DNA of 64,000 nucleotides from Asterias rubens (lineage: Eukaryota; Echinodermata; Asteroidea; Forcipulatida; Asteriidae), in NCBI RefSeq assembly GCF_902459465.1, contig NC_047082.1, positions 12,026,545 to 12,090,544 on the forward strand, given 5' to 3'. The position numbers and the translations under genes were made by a program. Shown one piece after another: positions 50,301 through 61,920 of this stretch (positions are counted from its first letter, which is position 1; every line of letters starts with the position of its first letter). Under the pieces are notes generated by a model. It saw nothing but the letters and a program-made list of their open reading frames with translations. It did no database searches and was not told the DNA's origin.

Positions 50301-53300
50301 TCTGAGAACTTCACAGGTGGGCGGGGTTAAAATGACTTACACTGTCTTCGTAGTCAAATTCTGGGTAGTATGACATTAGGCCGATAGCTGTCAGGCATGT
50401 GATGAAGAAATCAAACAGCTGCAGGCAGAAGAACGGCAGCAGGTAACTTGACTGGTGCTGTTGGGGGAAGAAAATACATAAAACAAGGGTGAGTGTGAGA
50501 CATCACTGGCAAAAAAGTCTGAAACTGGAATCCACATGTAAATTTGTATTGGAACTTTGCAAAGGGCACCACAGCAAAAGCACAGAGCAACATGCCAAAG
50601 TGATGTTGGTTATTTCGAGGCCTGTATTAGTTAGTAAGTAAGTTTTAACAACCCTGCCTCTAGCTACTGGGCAACCTCGGTAGTCTAGTTGGTAAGACAC
50701 AGCTCTAGAATTGCAAGGGTCGTGGGTTCGAATCCCACCCGAGTAACATGCCTGTGATATTTTTTCACAGGACTCGGGAAAGTACTGAGTATACAGGCCA
50801 ATTAACACACATCGATGTATGGGTAAAAAACAAAATTAATATTCTTTATCCCCGATGCAAATTCAACATCTCTTATATCGTTGCGGTATCCGCTGCCAAA
50901 ACATAGGACTCGAACTGCCTCTAGCTACCGGGAAACCTCGGTAGTCTAGTTGGTAAGACACTGCTCTAGAATTGCAAGGGTCGTGGGTTCGAATCCGAGT
51001 AACATGTCTGTGATATTTTTTTCACAGGACTCGGGAAAGTACTGAGTATACAGTGCTAACACACACCGGTGTATGGGTAAAACAAATTAATAACCCTGAC
51101 CAACTTGAACACTTTTAACAGACACAGTCAGAGAGACACACTGTATTCCCTGTCGGCAATCTCTATAACAGCAGTTAAAAGAAACTCTAAGATACCAGAG
51201 GAAAATTCCTTTTAGAATAGAATAGACAGACCAATAAACTTTGAACAGTCTTAGTTAGAGGTCAGGTAAAATGATTATGAAACACTTGAAGCGTGTGGTG
51301 CACACGATGAGCAATGAGCAAACCTTCTTTTGACCTATAGCGCGAGGGTGTCATAACTCAAATGACATCACATGCATTAAGACATATTGAAAGCTCCTGT
51401 TATGAACTTACCTGTGCAACTCCCTTAATCATCATGCTTGTGATCAGAAAGTAGCAACATATGATGACCAGTCCAACACAGTAATCAGCTGTTGAACAAA
51501 AATAACAATAAATAGGGGGTAAAAGAGCAAGGAAGCACCATAATATTGGAGTGAGATACCCTGTCTAGGACAGACAAGGCCAATGTACGAATCCTACATC
51601 TGAGAGACGGAGGGTGTCAAAGTGTTTCCTATTTGTGGAACTTTGTAAATTGTTTAAGTTTTTGGTCGCGTGGAATTCTTTAGTCTTTTCAGTTCGCGGA
51701 TAGTTGGTCAAGCAGCCCATGGTCTGTTTTAAGTTGTGTTGTGTCACGCGTAGTAAAAGTTTGTTTATTTATTGTTTTGGGGTCGAGGTTCAGAGAACTC
51801 CTTATGTGGTCATGATATTTGGTTCGGGTATTGTGAATGGGCACATTATGAACATGGTATGTGGAATGTAGGTGTGGCAATAGTGGGAAGGTTTCGTGGG
51901 TAGGGATATAGTGAATGTAGAGTAGTATGGACGATGACTCCGACCGAGCAGGGTCGCATGCAACGGGAGGAGATTGAGAGAGTGAGTGAGAGTGGGTCGA
52001 CTGTAACCACCCGGTGAGTGGGTTCAGCCCTCGCAGGTTCAGCCCTCGCAGGTTATAGGGCAGACTCCACCGTATTAAGATTTTCCGTGAGACAGAAAGT
52101 CCGCGGCGAAATATTGTAATTTTGGAAAGTCTTTAGTGACTGATTTCCACCGGTGCCCACAGCCTGGAACCGTGCCCTCCTACACCGATAATATGTCCCT
52201 CAGACATATCTACCCACATGCATCATGCTGGTCCTCAATTGACAAACTGGTGGACGTGCTGTCCTCAGTCTTGACAGTGCCCTTGATGATCATAGATGCA
52301 ATAAGCAGCATAGCACATACTTGCCCAACCTGTTAATTTAAAGAAAAAGTACATATTTTTGTTCAAATGAAAATCAACGATAGGTAAATATAACATGGCA
52401 TTTGTAATGTGCCAAAACAACATAAAGAGACAAGGGTTGACTGTAGTGCCTAGTTGACTGACTTTTTACAAAGGGGCACAAGAATTTTTAAACAGCAGTA
52501 CAATGTGTCAAAATCATGAAAAAATTTAATAAAAATAAAATCACTACTAGGGTGGTCTTGACAACACTGCTTGCAACTTTAGTTCCTTTGGGCATTAGTG
52601 CACAATCGTTTTGCTGAGATGTTGCCTTTAATTTTCCCTTTTTAAAGGTACCATTTAAAGTGTTTATTTCAGAAGCTGTGTTTAGCTTGCCTGGAATTTG
52701 TACTATGAAGTAATCCTGAATTAAAGGGACACTGTTGGTAATTGTCAAAGACCAGTGTTCTCACCTAATGTATCTCAACATATGCATACAATAACAAACA
52801 TGTGAAAATTTGAACTCAACTTGTCATCGGAGTTGGGAGAAAATGATGAAAGAAAAAACACCATTGTTGGATAAATTTGTGTGCTTTAAGATAGGAATAA
52901 AAGACTTCTAGCTAGAAGTCTTTTATTATTTTAGTGAGAAATCACCTCTTTCTCAAAAACTACGTTACTTCAGAGGGAGTCATCAGCTCTCCAATGCTAG
53001 GTACCAAGTCAGTTTTTAAGTTAATATTTATTTTGAGTAATTACCAAACGTGTACATTGTTTGTACCTTCCCTTAAAGCCATTGGACCCTTTCGGTAAAC
53101 AGTATTGTCCAAGGCCCACACTTCGTGTATCACAACTTATATCAAATAACAAACCTGTGAAAATTAAGGCTCAATTGGTCATCAGAGTCGGGAGAAAATA
53201 ACGGAATAACCCACCCTTGTATCTGTGCGTTTCGCCGTGTCATGACATGTGTTTAAAATAAATCTGTAATTCTTGCTATCGAGAATTGATATTGTTTTAC

Positions 53301-54457
53301 TGTTTTCTCAAAAAGTAAAGCATTTCATCGAATAATATTTCAAGAGAAGTCTTCTGTAAACCCTGAAAGTTATTTGTAAATCTGTGAACTTTTTTTGTTT
53401 TCCTGTACCGAAAGGGTCCAATGGCTTTAAAGAACGAGGTACGAAGCCCAAAGTAACTTTGAACTTGAAGAACTTGCAAAATGTTTGAAGTGTCAAGTGT
53501 AGCGTAATCATAATGGTTCGAAGTGACCTGACACAACTATGTGTATGATGACGACAGCAGTAGCCCAGGGTCCTACTACTTGCCATCAACTTGCTTGGTG
53601 CCGTCAACTCGCCGCCAACTCCTCCAATATATATTATTTAAAATTCACAAAAGAGGCGTAGAACTGTAAAGTATTACATTAGCAAAAAGATCATTTTCTT
53701 AAGTTTTAGGTTAAACTTCAGGAGGTTTTACTACTTGTGTAGATTGATCGCCGACGTCTTGGGTCAAGACTAATCTATACCTGCCATCTGCGGTGTCGTG
53801 GTTGAGTCGAAGGCGAGTTTACATGGTTGACGGCACAAGTGAGTTGTTGGCAAGTTGACGGCTGGCTAGCTCCACGGTAGGACCAATATTTATTATTTAA
53901 TGGATAACTTTCCGTATGGCGCCACCACTTTTTGACTCTTTTTTACAAAAAGGGATATATCAAGCAGGTAAATTAGATACTATATTATTTTATTTCGAAT
54001 GAAAAAGTGGTGGCGCCATACGGAAACTTTTCCTATTTAATTTCAATGCTGTCATCACTTTTTCTTTTGTTAAGAAATAAATTGGTATCTAATTAGGCTA
54101 ACTCTAAAACAAATGTCAAATGAGATATTCCTTCAGAACTATGTATGTTGTAACCATATAAAGTATTTCCCATGATGATGGCATGAATTTCATGAATGAA
54201 TCTATCTGCTCATGAGTTTGAGTACACTCTGTGTAGAGTGTAGTGAACCCGAACCTACTCCATATATCTCTACTGTTGTGTTATCTTGTCTACTTTTTGT
54301 AGTAACATACTACTGCGGATCTACGTTCTAAATTCTATTCAAAATGATCGGGTCTACACTTTGTACTTACCATGTGCCATAACCCGATCAAAACCGAGCC
54401 AGTTCGTACGTGAAGACAAAAACAACATGTTGGATGCACTCCTCGTTGCCTTCCCAT
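47373..54457 (-). CDS. LAPTM4A: Lysosomal-associated transmembrane protein 4 (LAPTM4A/B)
   Basis: A four-pass membrane protein of late endosomes and lysosomes. Seven exons join in phase: 54371-54457, 52218-52329, 51412-51488, 50341-50457, 49526-49654, 48940-49038 and 47373-47450. They give 232 residues, against 233 in human LAPTM4A. The N-terminus has CCFCLHVRTG, matching CCGCCHVRTG. Transmembrane helices lie at about residues 21-45, 69-92, 97-120 and 148-182. SYLLPFFCLQLFDFF matches the third helix and AYCIACVWSCYKYI the end of the fourth. Two PY motifs close the protein, LPTY at 213-216 and PPPY at 227-230. In vertebrates these recruit NEDD4-family ubiquitin ligases for lysosomal sorting. 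The loop after helix 1 is serine/threonine-rich and diverged. Whether it is closer to 4A or 4B cannot be settled by eye. Confidence 0.95.
47535..47690. mobile_element. Foldback element near the 3' end of LAPTM4
   Basis: TACGCCTCTTTAATATTTAT mirrors ATAAATATTAAGAGAGGCGT. Confidence 0.75.
47895..48120. repeat. Dispersed repeat, inverted ends
   Basis: GACGCACGAGGCAACTTTGA and GGTTGCCTGTAAATTGC...TGTGTGACATGG form rough inverted ends. Another copy is at 620-810. Confidence 0.5.
48453..48830. mobile_element. TTAA foldback element, family B copy 10
   Basis: Both ends present. Lies in the last intron of LAPTM4. Confidence 0.85.
50127..50305. mobile_element. Diverged GGGCCCAATTTCATAG-family foldback
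   Basis: AAGCCCAATTTCGTAAAGC and the mirrored TAAACAGCTTTATAAACTG with GCTAAGCAAAT motifs inside. Confidence 0.45.
50660..50832 (+). mobile_element. tRNA-derived SINE, copy 1
   Basis: The head has CTCGG/CCGAG acceptor pairing, a GTCT/AGAC D arm and a perfect GTGGG-TTCGAAT-CCCAC T arm, hence intact A and B box promoters. The body follows (TTTTTTCACAGGACTCGG). It looks like a SINE, not a functional tRNA, because the anticodon stem is poor and a body follows. Confidence 0.75.
50925..51085 (+). mobile_element. tRNA-derived SINE, copy 2
   Basis: Nearly identical to copy 1. The T arm is shortened (GGGTTCGAATCCGAGTAAC). Confidence 0.75.
52721..53076. mobile_element. TTAA foldback element, family C copy 4
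   Basis: TTAA ends, central AAAAGACTTCTAGCTAGAAG hairpin. Lies in intron 1 of LAPTM4. Confidence 0.8.
53073..53430. mobile_element. TTAA foldback element, family D copy 2
   Basis: AAAGCCATTGGACCCTTTCG mirrors CGAAAGGGTCCAATGGCTTT. It shares its left TTAA with the preceding family C copy. Confidence 0.85.
53902..54030. mobile_element. Foldback, GGCGCCATACGG family, copy 3
   Basis: CCGTATGGCGCCACCACTTT and complement, inverted in its loop relative to copies 1 and 2. About 340 bases from LAPTM4 exon 1. Confidence 0.85.
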
Positions 54458-56400
54458 TTTGAGGTTCTTGTAAATTTAACTGTATATAACAAATCTATAA
54501 TATGTAAGCAAAGTTCTCGTGGTTATACAGCGGGGAAAACAGTGGAGCAATCGGTCAAATTTAGACCGATTTAACCCCACAGAAAAACTCCATAACCCTC
54601 TCTCTCTCAGCCGAGCTCGATGAATGTATTATGCGGTTGTTATTATCTATCGTTTGCGCGTGCGCGCGCGTGTGTGTGGTGACGATTGTTTTTAGAAAGG
54701 TTGATGACGTGACTCTTCAATGGTGCCCATTTTCGAATCCCAATTGGTAATACAAAATGATAGATACCACACAATTATGAAAATGAAATTAATGTTAAAA
54801 AAGAAGTTTGTTGGGGAGCTGCAGCGATTTGCAGATCTTCCTTCATGCCAATGTTGAAAACTTAACGAATAGTCAAGTTGCCCGAGCTGGCATTTCCCAT
54901 CTGGGCGCCATTTGTTTCAATTGGGTAGCAATCCGGGTTTTCCCAGAGCTGAGCTGAGCATCGACATCGCTTCGATGGCGAAATTTCTACTCCGCGATAC
55001 AATTGTTTTATTATTTGTACGCCAGCTGTGACAATCGTAGCTCTTGATCACACATCCATAGACCCACTTTCTTGCACAACTTTTTGGAGAGGTTAATTGA
55101 ACTAGCAAATATGTCTTTGGAAAACAGAAAATCAGCAAGTCTTTGCAATTACATGTATGGGGGGGGGGGGAGATCAGGCTGGGGCGGGTTGCAATTTTGA
55201 GGCACTTGTTTCGAAAATTTGGTTGAGTAACTTCACCCAACTGGTTGAGTGTAAACAACATTAACTCAATGAGTCTATATTTGGTAATATTGTGATAATT
55301 ATTAAATGACATGTAGGGTCCTTTTAGTTGAAGAAGACTCTGACTTAGTATATTTGTTTCTAAAGAAAATAGTTTCGCATAATATTGACCAACAATGAAA
55401 GAAACGCCCCTCCTAATTACTTCTAGTGAAGAGCACATTCAATCCAATCCACCACTCCAATATCTAATCAGCAAACCGACCCGTTTAGGTTTTTTTAAAT
55501 GAAGTACAAAAACGATAGAAATTTTCTAAAGAAAGCTTCACAGCAAATGTTACTTGCTTTTGGGCAAGATTTCATTATGTCCATGTACCTTGTCCATGTA
55601 CCATGTACCTTTGCTTTGATTTAAAAACAAAAGGAACCTAGCAAGCCTTGAATTACACGCAGGCCACGGAGGTCATGGCCTCCGCTGCCCCTGGTCTCGG
55701 CCTTGGTGCCCCTTCACAATTTCCCCGTTGACTTGCTCCAATGGAAGTGCCCTTTGCAAAATGACAATGGCATTGCCCTTTTTTGTTACGAAATTCCAGG
55801 TCTGACCTAGTTAACAGGAATGTTTTTTCTTACAACAGTGATATTAATGAAACAATTTTCAGGACAAAGATTTTTCAAAAAAAGATTCATTAGATTACAG
55901 GACAAGACACTTGTGAATGGTTTGGATAATTTTGGAACAATGGTCAAAGACAGTCCCTGAAGAATAGGGTGAGGGGACAGGGGGGGGGGGTATGATAACC
56001 GGTAAATCCCACACAGAGCAAGAGTCAAAAGAGGTTTTAAGCGTGAAACAATACAGATTTATTACAATGTTATAAACACAGAGCTTTTAGGCCCTACATC
56101 TGCTTTATAAATTGTAACGGTACCATTGTTTCCAATTGATGTTTTTACAAGGTCAACTGTCAGAAATTCCTTATCCAGCCGCTCTCACTTTTCAGTTTAA
56201 AAACATTCTTTACTTAAGTAAAGTATTACCTTGTATTCTAAAATACCTAAATAATAAATAATTAATATACACATCCACTTTGTTTGTCTATGAATCTACA
56301 CATTATTTTCATAAATATTGATGCTTTGTTCAATCTTTTACACTCAATTCCAATAAAATTGTTCACACAAATACCAGGCAAGCTGCATTTATATGAACAT
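54458..56400. other. Region upstream of LAPTM4
   Basis: A CG/TG-rich tract at 54653-54680 suggests promoter or microsatellite sequence. A repeat at 55650-55800 (GCCCCTGGTCTCGGCC) is shared with 40830-40975. A 173-codon minus ORF at 54917-55438 has no recognisable domain. Confidence 0.4.
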
Positions 56401-56985
56401 TCAAATTAACAATATACAATCATTCTAGGCAGTTTCTGAACATCCAGAATTAAATAACTCAACAAGTTTCTAAAGTTTAGAGCATTGAATTCAAGTTCTG
56501 ATTGTTTTGTCATTGGGATGTGGGTTCGAATCTCGGTCATGGCACATTTGTCCTCAATAATTAAACAATATACATGTACAATCATTCTACGCAGTTTCTG
56601 AAGATCCAGAATTAAATAACTCATAACAATTTCTAAAGTTTAGAGCATTTAATTCAAGTTCGGACAGTTTTGTCATCGGGATGTGGGTTCGAATCCTGGT
56701 CATGGCACATGTGTCCTCCAGCAAGACACTTAACCATAATTGCTTCTCTTCACCCAGGGGCATAAATGGGTCTACCTGTGAGGGTAGAGGTTGATATTGT
56801 GTTTGAAAAACCTATCTGCACTGCCTGACCTGTCTGCCCTGCCTGTATAATCCACAGGGAGCTGAGAAAGATTACAAGAATGATAATTGGTCAAACGACC
56901 AGGGCACTAGGCCTAATATATAAAGCACTTTGATATGTTATTGTAAAACGCGCTATAAAATAAACACGTTATTATTATTATAAAA
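56400..56985 (+). mobile_element. SINE with a duplicated tRNA-like head
   Basis: Two heads in tandem (GATGTGGGTTCGAATC at 56516 and 56679). The second is followed by a full body (GCAAGACACTTAACC, ACCTGTGAGGGTAGAGG) and an (ATT)n tail. Confidence 0.65.
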
Positions 56986-57349
56986 TGAGGGAGAAAACCA
57001 TATAAAGCAATGATATTTTAATTTGGTTACAATATTCCCCCGAAAAGGCCTAGCACGACATTTTTGTACTAAGTGGCTACAACTGTTGCTAAGGGGAGGG
57101 GATGGTAAGGGCAGCCTATGCTTCATCGCACGATGACCCAGCGATTAGCATTAAGCTGCAACTTTGGAAAACAAAGAAAAAAGATAGAACTACAATAAAT
57201 AAAGTAGAAGAAAACATTTGTCCTCATTCTTTGACTTCGCAGTAAAAAGGAAAACAGCTTAATGCTAAATGGTATGCACAATCTCTATATGTAACTCATT
57301 GACTTAAAAAAATAATAATGTCAGTCAAAAGTTTTAAACAGATATTGAG

Positions 57350-58899
57350 CTATGTGTACATCATTTCTGCCATTTCGGACATCTTTTTAGGAATATAAAC
57401 CAAATTTTCAAAGTACCCAGCCAGATCGTCAGCCGTTGTATCATCAAATGAGATGTCGTGAGTGAATCGAGCTTGCTGAGAGCATGAAAACTCAGAGCGT
57501 GGAGGTGAAGACATGGCGCTACTACTGACGTTGGCAAGGTTCTGAGTCCAGCCCTGGAGCGGCGAGTCTGATTTCATGGTGCTAGATTTCACCACTGCTT
57601 TGGCATTATGCAAGGGTTTTTGTACAGCACCAGGAGTCCCAAGTTTACAGAGCCTCGTGTTGTCTCTGTATGTGGCAAAAGTGCGAGAGCCATGAAATGA
57701 TTGGCTCCGGGCTTCTAATTTTGCTTTACGGTGTCGGGTCAGTCTTCGAGTGGGCTTTCCAGCAGTTGTGTTGTGCTTACTGGCTGTGGACTTACAGCTA
57801 CACTCAAACTTCACAGGTGAACTGGTCTCGCTAGGTCTCTCGTGCGGTGGTAGGGTATCGGTTGTCTCTTCTTCGATGGTTGCGAGTGTCTTGAATGAGG
57901 CGACAGACTTGACTTTATTTGTAGCACCAAATATCTCCTTGTCTTTCCTGATGCAAATCTTTGTTAAGGGATTTCTGAGAGTGCTTGACTCAAAGCCAAT
58001 GTAAGGTCTATGACTGCATGTAGAGGCCTGCTCTTTTGAGTTGGTTTCCTTCTCCTGCTGATCAGAGTTGGTCTTGATTGTTTCAGCACTGGCTGGGTTC
58101 TCCTTCTTGCTTTCTACAGTCTTCTCAACGCACAGACAGGTTGATGAGGAGCACTTTCCCTTATCCACAGCACACGGGAGCTCACCAAATGTAGCAGTCA
58201 ATGCACAGCTTGTGGAATAAGGCTCTACCCTGTGTTTAGTGCTGCGGAGGCTGCTCTTTCTAAGACCAGTTTTCCTTGCTTTGGTTTCTCTGTCAATCGG
58301 ATACTCTGTGTGTGGCACCAGCAGGCTGGTAGATCCCACAGAAGACCTATAAAAAGGTTAATAAAAAATGTCAACAATTTAACTGATTGTTTGTCAATGT
58401 AGGCCATGTTTCAAGAGCGGCAAGTAGGTTCTTATTTGAAGGTAAACATTTTTCTGAAAACGGTGGGTTTGATGTTGAATCCCTGTCATGATACTTGTGC
58501 CCTGGAGCAATACACTTAAACCAGAGTTGCTTTGTTGGGAAGGTAGTGCATTCTGCTCTATCAGCCTGGTTCCTAGTGAATGATACCCATGCCTTTACCC
58601 TTCCATGTACATAGTGTGAAAAGGCTAACCCTGTTTCAGCCCCAGGAGTAGGTGTGTCCCTGGTTACAGATGATCTGGGACGACAGCCTCACCTTGAAGT
58701 GGCCGTTCTGCCTTGTGAGTTGGGCGATAATACGAAGAAAAACAAATAAATAAATAAATATTGTAGCTGACCAAAATAAAACAAAACAGACTACAACACC
58801 AGTAATAAATAGCTGGGTAAGGATGACTCACCAAGCTGGGTCTACTCGTAGCTTCTTGAACATCACCTGAAGACGATCTTCCTCCGCTTCTTCAGCCAT
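57350..58899 (-). CDS. OSER1: Oxidative stress-responsive serine-rich protein 1
   Basis: Two exons, 58832-58899 and 57350-58346, join in phase and give 354 residues (human 292). The N-terminus MAEEAEEDRLQVMFKKLRVD matches the vertebrate start with its FKKLRVD core. The C-terminus ISFDDTTADDLAGYFENLVY followed by IPKKMSEMAEMMYT is almost identical to vertebrate OSER1 and makes the assignment secure. Between them is a serine/threonine/lysine-rich, probably disordered region with a short cysteine cluster (CSCK). In vertebrates the gene is induced by oxidative stress and linked to FOXO signalling. The large exon is intact, and its base composition is higher in GC than its flanks. A splice acceptor at 58981-58982 suggests a noncoding first exon further right. 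Confidence 0.93.
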
Positions 58900-58980
58900 C
58901 TTGTCTCAGGGTAGTGGGTGAAGAGTGGTGGTCTTCTATGCTAGTATTTGTTCTTATCCTTTGATCCAGATGATGATAGC
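58900..58980 (-). promoter_or_regulatory. 5' untranslated part of the first coding exon of OSER1
   Basis: Minus-strand sequence between the start codon and an acceptor (AATTTTAG) at 58981-58988. It implies a further noncoding exon to the right. One candidate donor is the GTAAGT at about 61922-61927, inside an inverted duplication. Confidence 0.4.
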
Positions 58981-59140
58981 CTAAAATTAACATCAACAAA
59001 AGCTGTTAAAATGCTGTTGTATTTTTATAAAAAAGGAGAAGTACTGCTTCCTACCCTCACTTTAATTAAATTTTACTCCCTGTTACCAAAGACATATTCT
59101 TGTACGTGTGGGCCTTAGAGGATACGGGGTACTTTTTTCA

Positions 59141-59500
59141 AAATGTCCACAGATTTACATTAAACTTACAGGGTTTGAAGATAATGCTAGTGGAAAGCTT
59201 CCCTTCAAGTAATACTAACTGAGGTTCTGTAGTTTTTGAAAAATAGGTAAAACAAATCACAAAATAATTTTCGTCTCACATGAGATGAAAATTATTTTAG
59301 CATGTAAAATCCGATTAACCAGTTATGGTGTTATACTATAGTCACTGGTTAATATGTTTTTACATGCTAAAACTGAGGCGAAAATTATTTGTTTTACTCA
59401 TTTCTAAAAAACTACAACACCTCAGTAAGTAAAATTTCAAGGGAAGCTTTCCACTATCATAATCTTCAAACTGTGTAAGTTTAATCGGTGGGCATTGTGT
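59141..59500. mobile_element. Foldback element, family A, complete
   Basis: GTCCACAGATTTACATTAAA mirrors the right end. Inner arms CTTCCCTTCAAGTAATACT...GAGGTTCTGTAGTTTTT and their complements. The stem is interrupted near 59310-59350, where a second small inverted pair (TTAACCAGT and ACTGGTTAA) closes the loop. Confidence 0.8.
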
Positions 59501-60059
59501 TTTGTGTAAGGAACATAGACCCTTTAAGCGGAGCAACATTCCACACCATAGTGTTAGCCAGAGCCAGGAGTGTATGAGGTGTCTTTTGAACGCTTCGTTT
59601 TATGTCATTTACATGTAAATGTATTTGTACTTTTATCGAAGAATTTGGACACCTAGTTTTTAAGTTTCTACCCAGCAAATGTTGAAACCCTTTACCAAAC
59701 CGGGGCTTAAACCTTGTTCATCACAAAACATCACAGCTTTCAATATAAAAAGCATCATAAAAAACATGTGGTTTAGTACTAAAAAGAATACAGTTTTGTG
59801 CTCCCAAATTTGAATCTGAGAAGCGTTTCTGCAGTAGCGTTCCTCAGATTGTGTATTCCTAAAAAAAGTATTTAAGGGATTTGGGCAGGCCTAGAATTTC
59901 GTTAGACTCTGCGAGAAGAATCAAAATTGATTCACGCTGAAATTTTGCGAGAGTCCATGAGTTTGAGGAATGGGTTGGATGGGTGATGTTGGCAAGTAAA
60001 AGCAGTTTGTGAATGCACATAACAATCTTGTACAAGCTTGTAAATGAACCTGGAAGTAG

Positions 60060-60680
60060 TTGGGTGTCAAGACACTTCGTACCATTGCCACTTCGTACCC
60101 TGGACATTAGGGTTACGGTTAGGGTTAGGTCTGTCGCCGAGTGTGCCCCTGTATTCTATAGTTACTCCCTTTGGCCTACCACGCAGTGTGAAAATCAAAC
60201 TTTTTCAACTGGGTGCCGAGTTTGTATTTGTACATGTGCCGAGTTTGTGGGTGCCAAGGTTGCAGGTGACGAGTCTGCAAGGTGCCAAAGTGACCGGTAC
60301 CCCTTCGTACCCCGCCAACAGAACGAAGTGTCCCGAACGAAGGTATGAAGTGGCACAGGTACAAAGTGTCCGACATCCACTAGTTGTAGGCCGATATAAT
60401 AACTATATACTGTACCCCAGTACGACAATGGGTACAAAGTGACTTGGGTACGAAGTGACCGACATTATCAAATTTGTGAATTACGATGTCCACATGTCAT
60501 GAAAGTAAATAATATTATTAATAATAAGGCCGACCACTTCTGCCAGAATCAGACAATTGGGGTACGAAGTGACTCGGGTACGAAATGACTTGGGTACAAC
60601 AATTTAGGTACGAAGTGACTTGGGTACAAACATGACGAAGTGACTTGGGTACGAAGGGTACGAACCCGAAGTGACTGACA
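60060..60680. repeat. Degenerate CACTTCGTACC / GGTACGAAGTG array
   Basis: The motif and its complement recur more than ten times. The left part favours CACTTCGTACC and the right part GGTACGAAGTGACTTGG. A short GGGTTACGGTTAGGGTTAGG tract lies at 60110-60130. Confidence 0.7.
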
Positions 60681-60873
60681 TCGGGTTCACACTGGGCACT
60701 GTGCGATGTGACTGGTTATTTATGTCCTGACCTAACTTGAGTCTTGAGTAATTTAATCCCTAAACAGCTCACGTAGGAAGCTAAGCTGGGATGGTGCGTT
60801 GGTGGCATCATTGGTCGACGGTGCAAGGTGCGAAGAGAACAAATAAATAAAAAAGAAACGAGAAGGTTGTGCA

Positions 60874-61920
60874 CTATTTACATTGTGCAAGACTGGGTTT
60901 ACAGCATCCTAGAGCCAGCCAGAGGTCGTAGGACTCTAATTGCTGACAGGGCAACCTGTTGGAATGCTGAGATGGATGGCGCATACACTGCTGTAGAGGG
61001 TAGATGATTCCAGATCCGAACTGTTCTTGGGTAGAATGAAAATTTGTATTGGTCATTAGAGGCATCTGGTATAGTATATTTGAGAGTGTGATCCTGTCTG
61101 CGATGTATGTAGCTGGCTTGATAGATGGTGGCATTTGGATGTTGACGAGACCATGGTGTATTTTAAAGAACATGGTGGACTGTGCAAGGAGGCGTCTACC
61201 ATAAAGGGTTTCCCATACCAGGCTGTTAATGAGCACTGTGACCGAGGTTGTTCTTCGATAATCGTTATAGATGAAGCGTGCTGCTGACCTCTGTGTTTGC
61301 TTAAGCCATTTTTGACCATCTATTGTGTGTGGACTCCACACTTCTGAGGCGTATTCCATTTGCAGACAAACTAAGGTTTTGTAGGCTGTTGTTTTGACAG
61401 TTTGAGTGCAGTGAGTGAGGGTTCTGCGAAGAAGACCAAGAGTGCCGCTGACTTTACTGATTATTTTCTGGTGGTGGATGTTCCAGCAGAGATCACGTGT
61501 CACTGTGACTCCCAAGTAATCGTGCTGGTCTACTGATGCGAGTGTTGTTCCAAGGATATTGTATTGGAAGAGGCTGGGCTTGCGCTTTTTAGTGATAGTT
61601 AGTGAAGCACATTTGTTGATATTAAAGTGCATCAACCATTTTGCAGATCACTCAGTGAGAGTTGCTATGTCGCACTGGAGCTTGCAGTGATCTTCCTGGC
61701 AATGTATTTCACGATAGATGACACTGTCGCCAGCAAAAAGCCTCAAACTGGATTGCACTTGGTCCTGGATATCGTTGATGTGTATGAGAAACAGGGCTGG
61801 CCCCAGAACCGAACCTTGGCGTACCCTAGCCCCATAAATCGGTCCAATCCACTCCGTATCCCCAGCACGCACCACTGATATAAAAATCTTTCGCTTCCTT
61901 GAAAAAACAATCTGCATCAT
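60874..61920 (-). pseudogene. Broken non-LTR retrotransposon reverse transcriptase (CR1/L2-like), 5'-truncated
   Basis: One reading frame runs through the C-terminal half of a reverse transcriptase and its thumb. It contains RQGSVLGPALFLIHINDI, then LFAGD where active enzymes have the catalytic FADD box, then KWLMHFNINKC, DYLGVTVTRDLCW and YASEVWSPHT. Two breaks are visible: the second catalytic-box residue is glycine, and a TGA at 61648-61650 interrupts the frame. The 5' endonuclease half is absent. The part before about 61900 is shared with an inverted copy at 62350-62513. This is a dead copy with no expected activity. Confidence 0.85.

Noticed and set aside
50685-50752. Functional tRNA gene
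   Set aside because: Acceptor, D and T arms pair well, but the anticodon stem is poor, a near-identical copy lies 260 bases away, and both are followed by the same SINE body.
54917-55438. 173-codon minus-strand ORF
   Set aside because: No recognisable domain, odd composition (including a translated poly-G tract) and no neighbouring exon or splice support.
60108-60130. Telomere remnant
   Set aside because: Only about three imperfect TTAGGG units inside a different satellite; too short to claim a fusion or telomeric origin.
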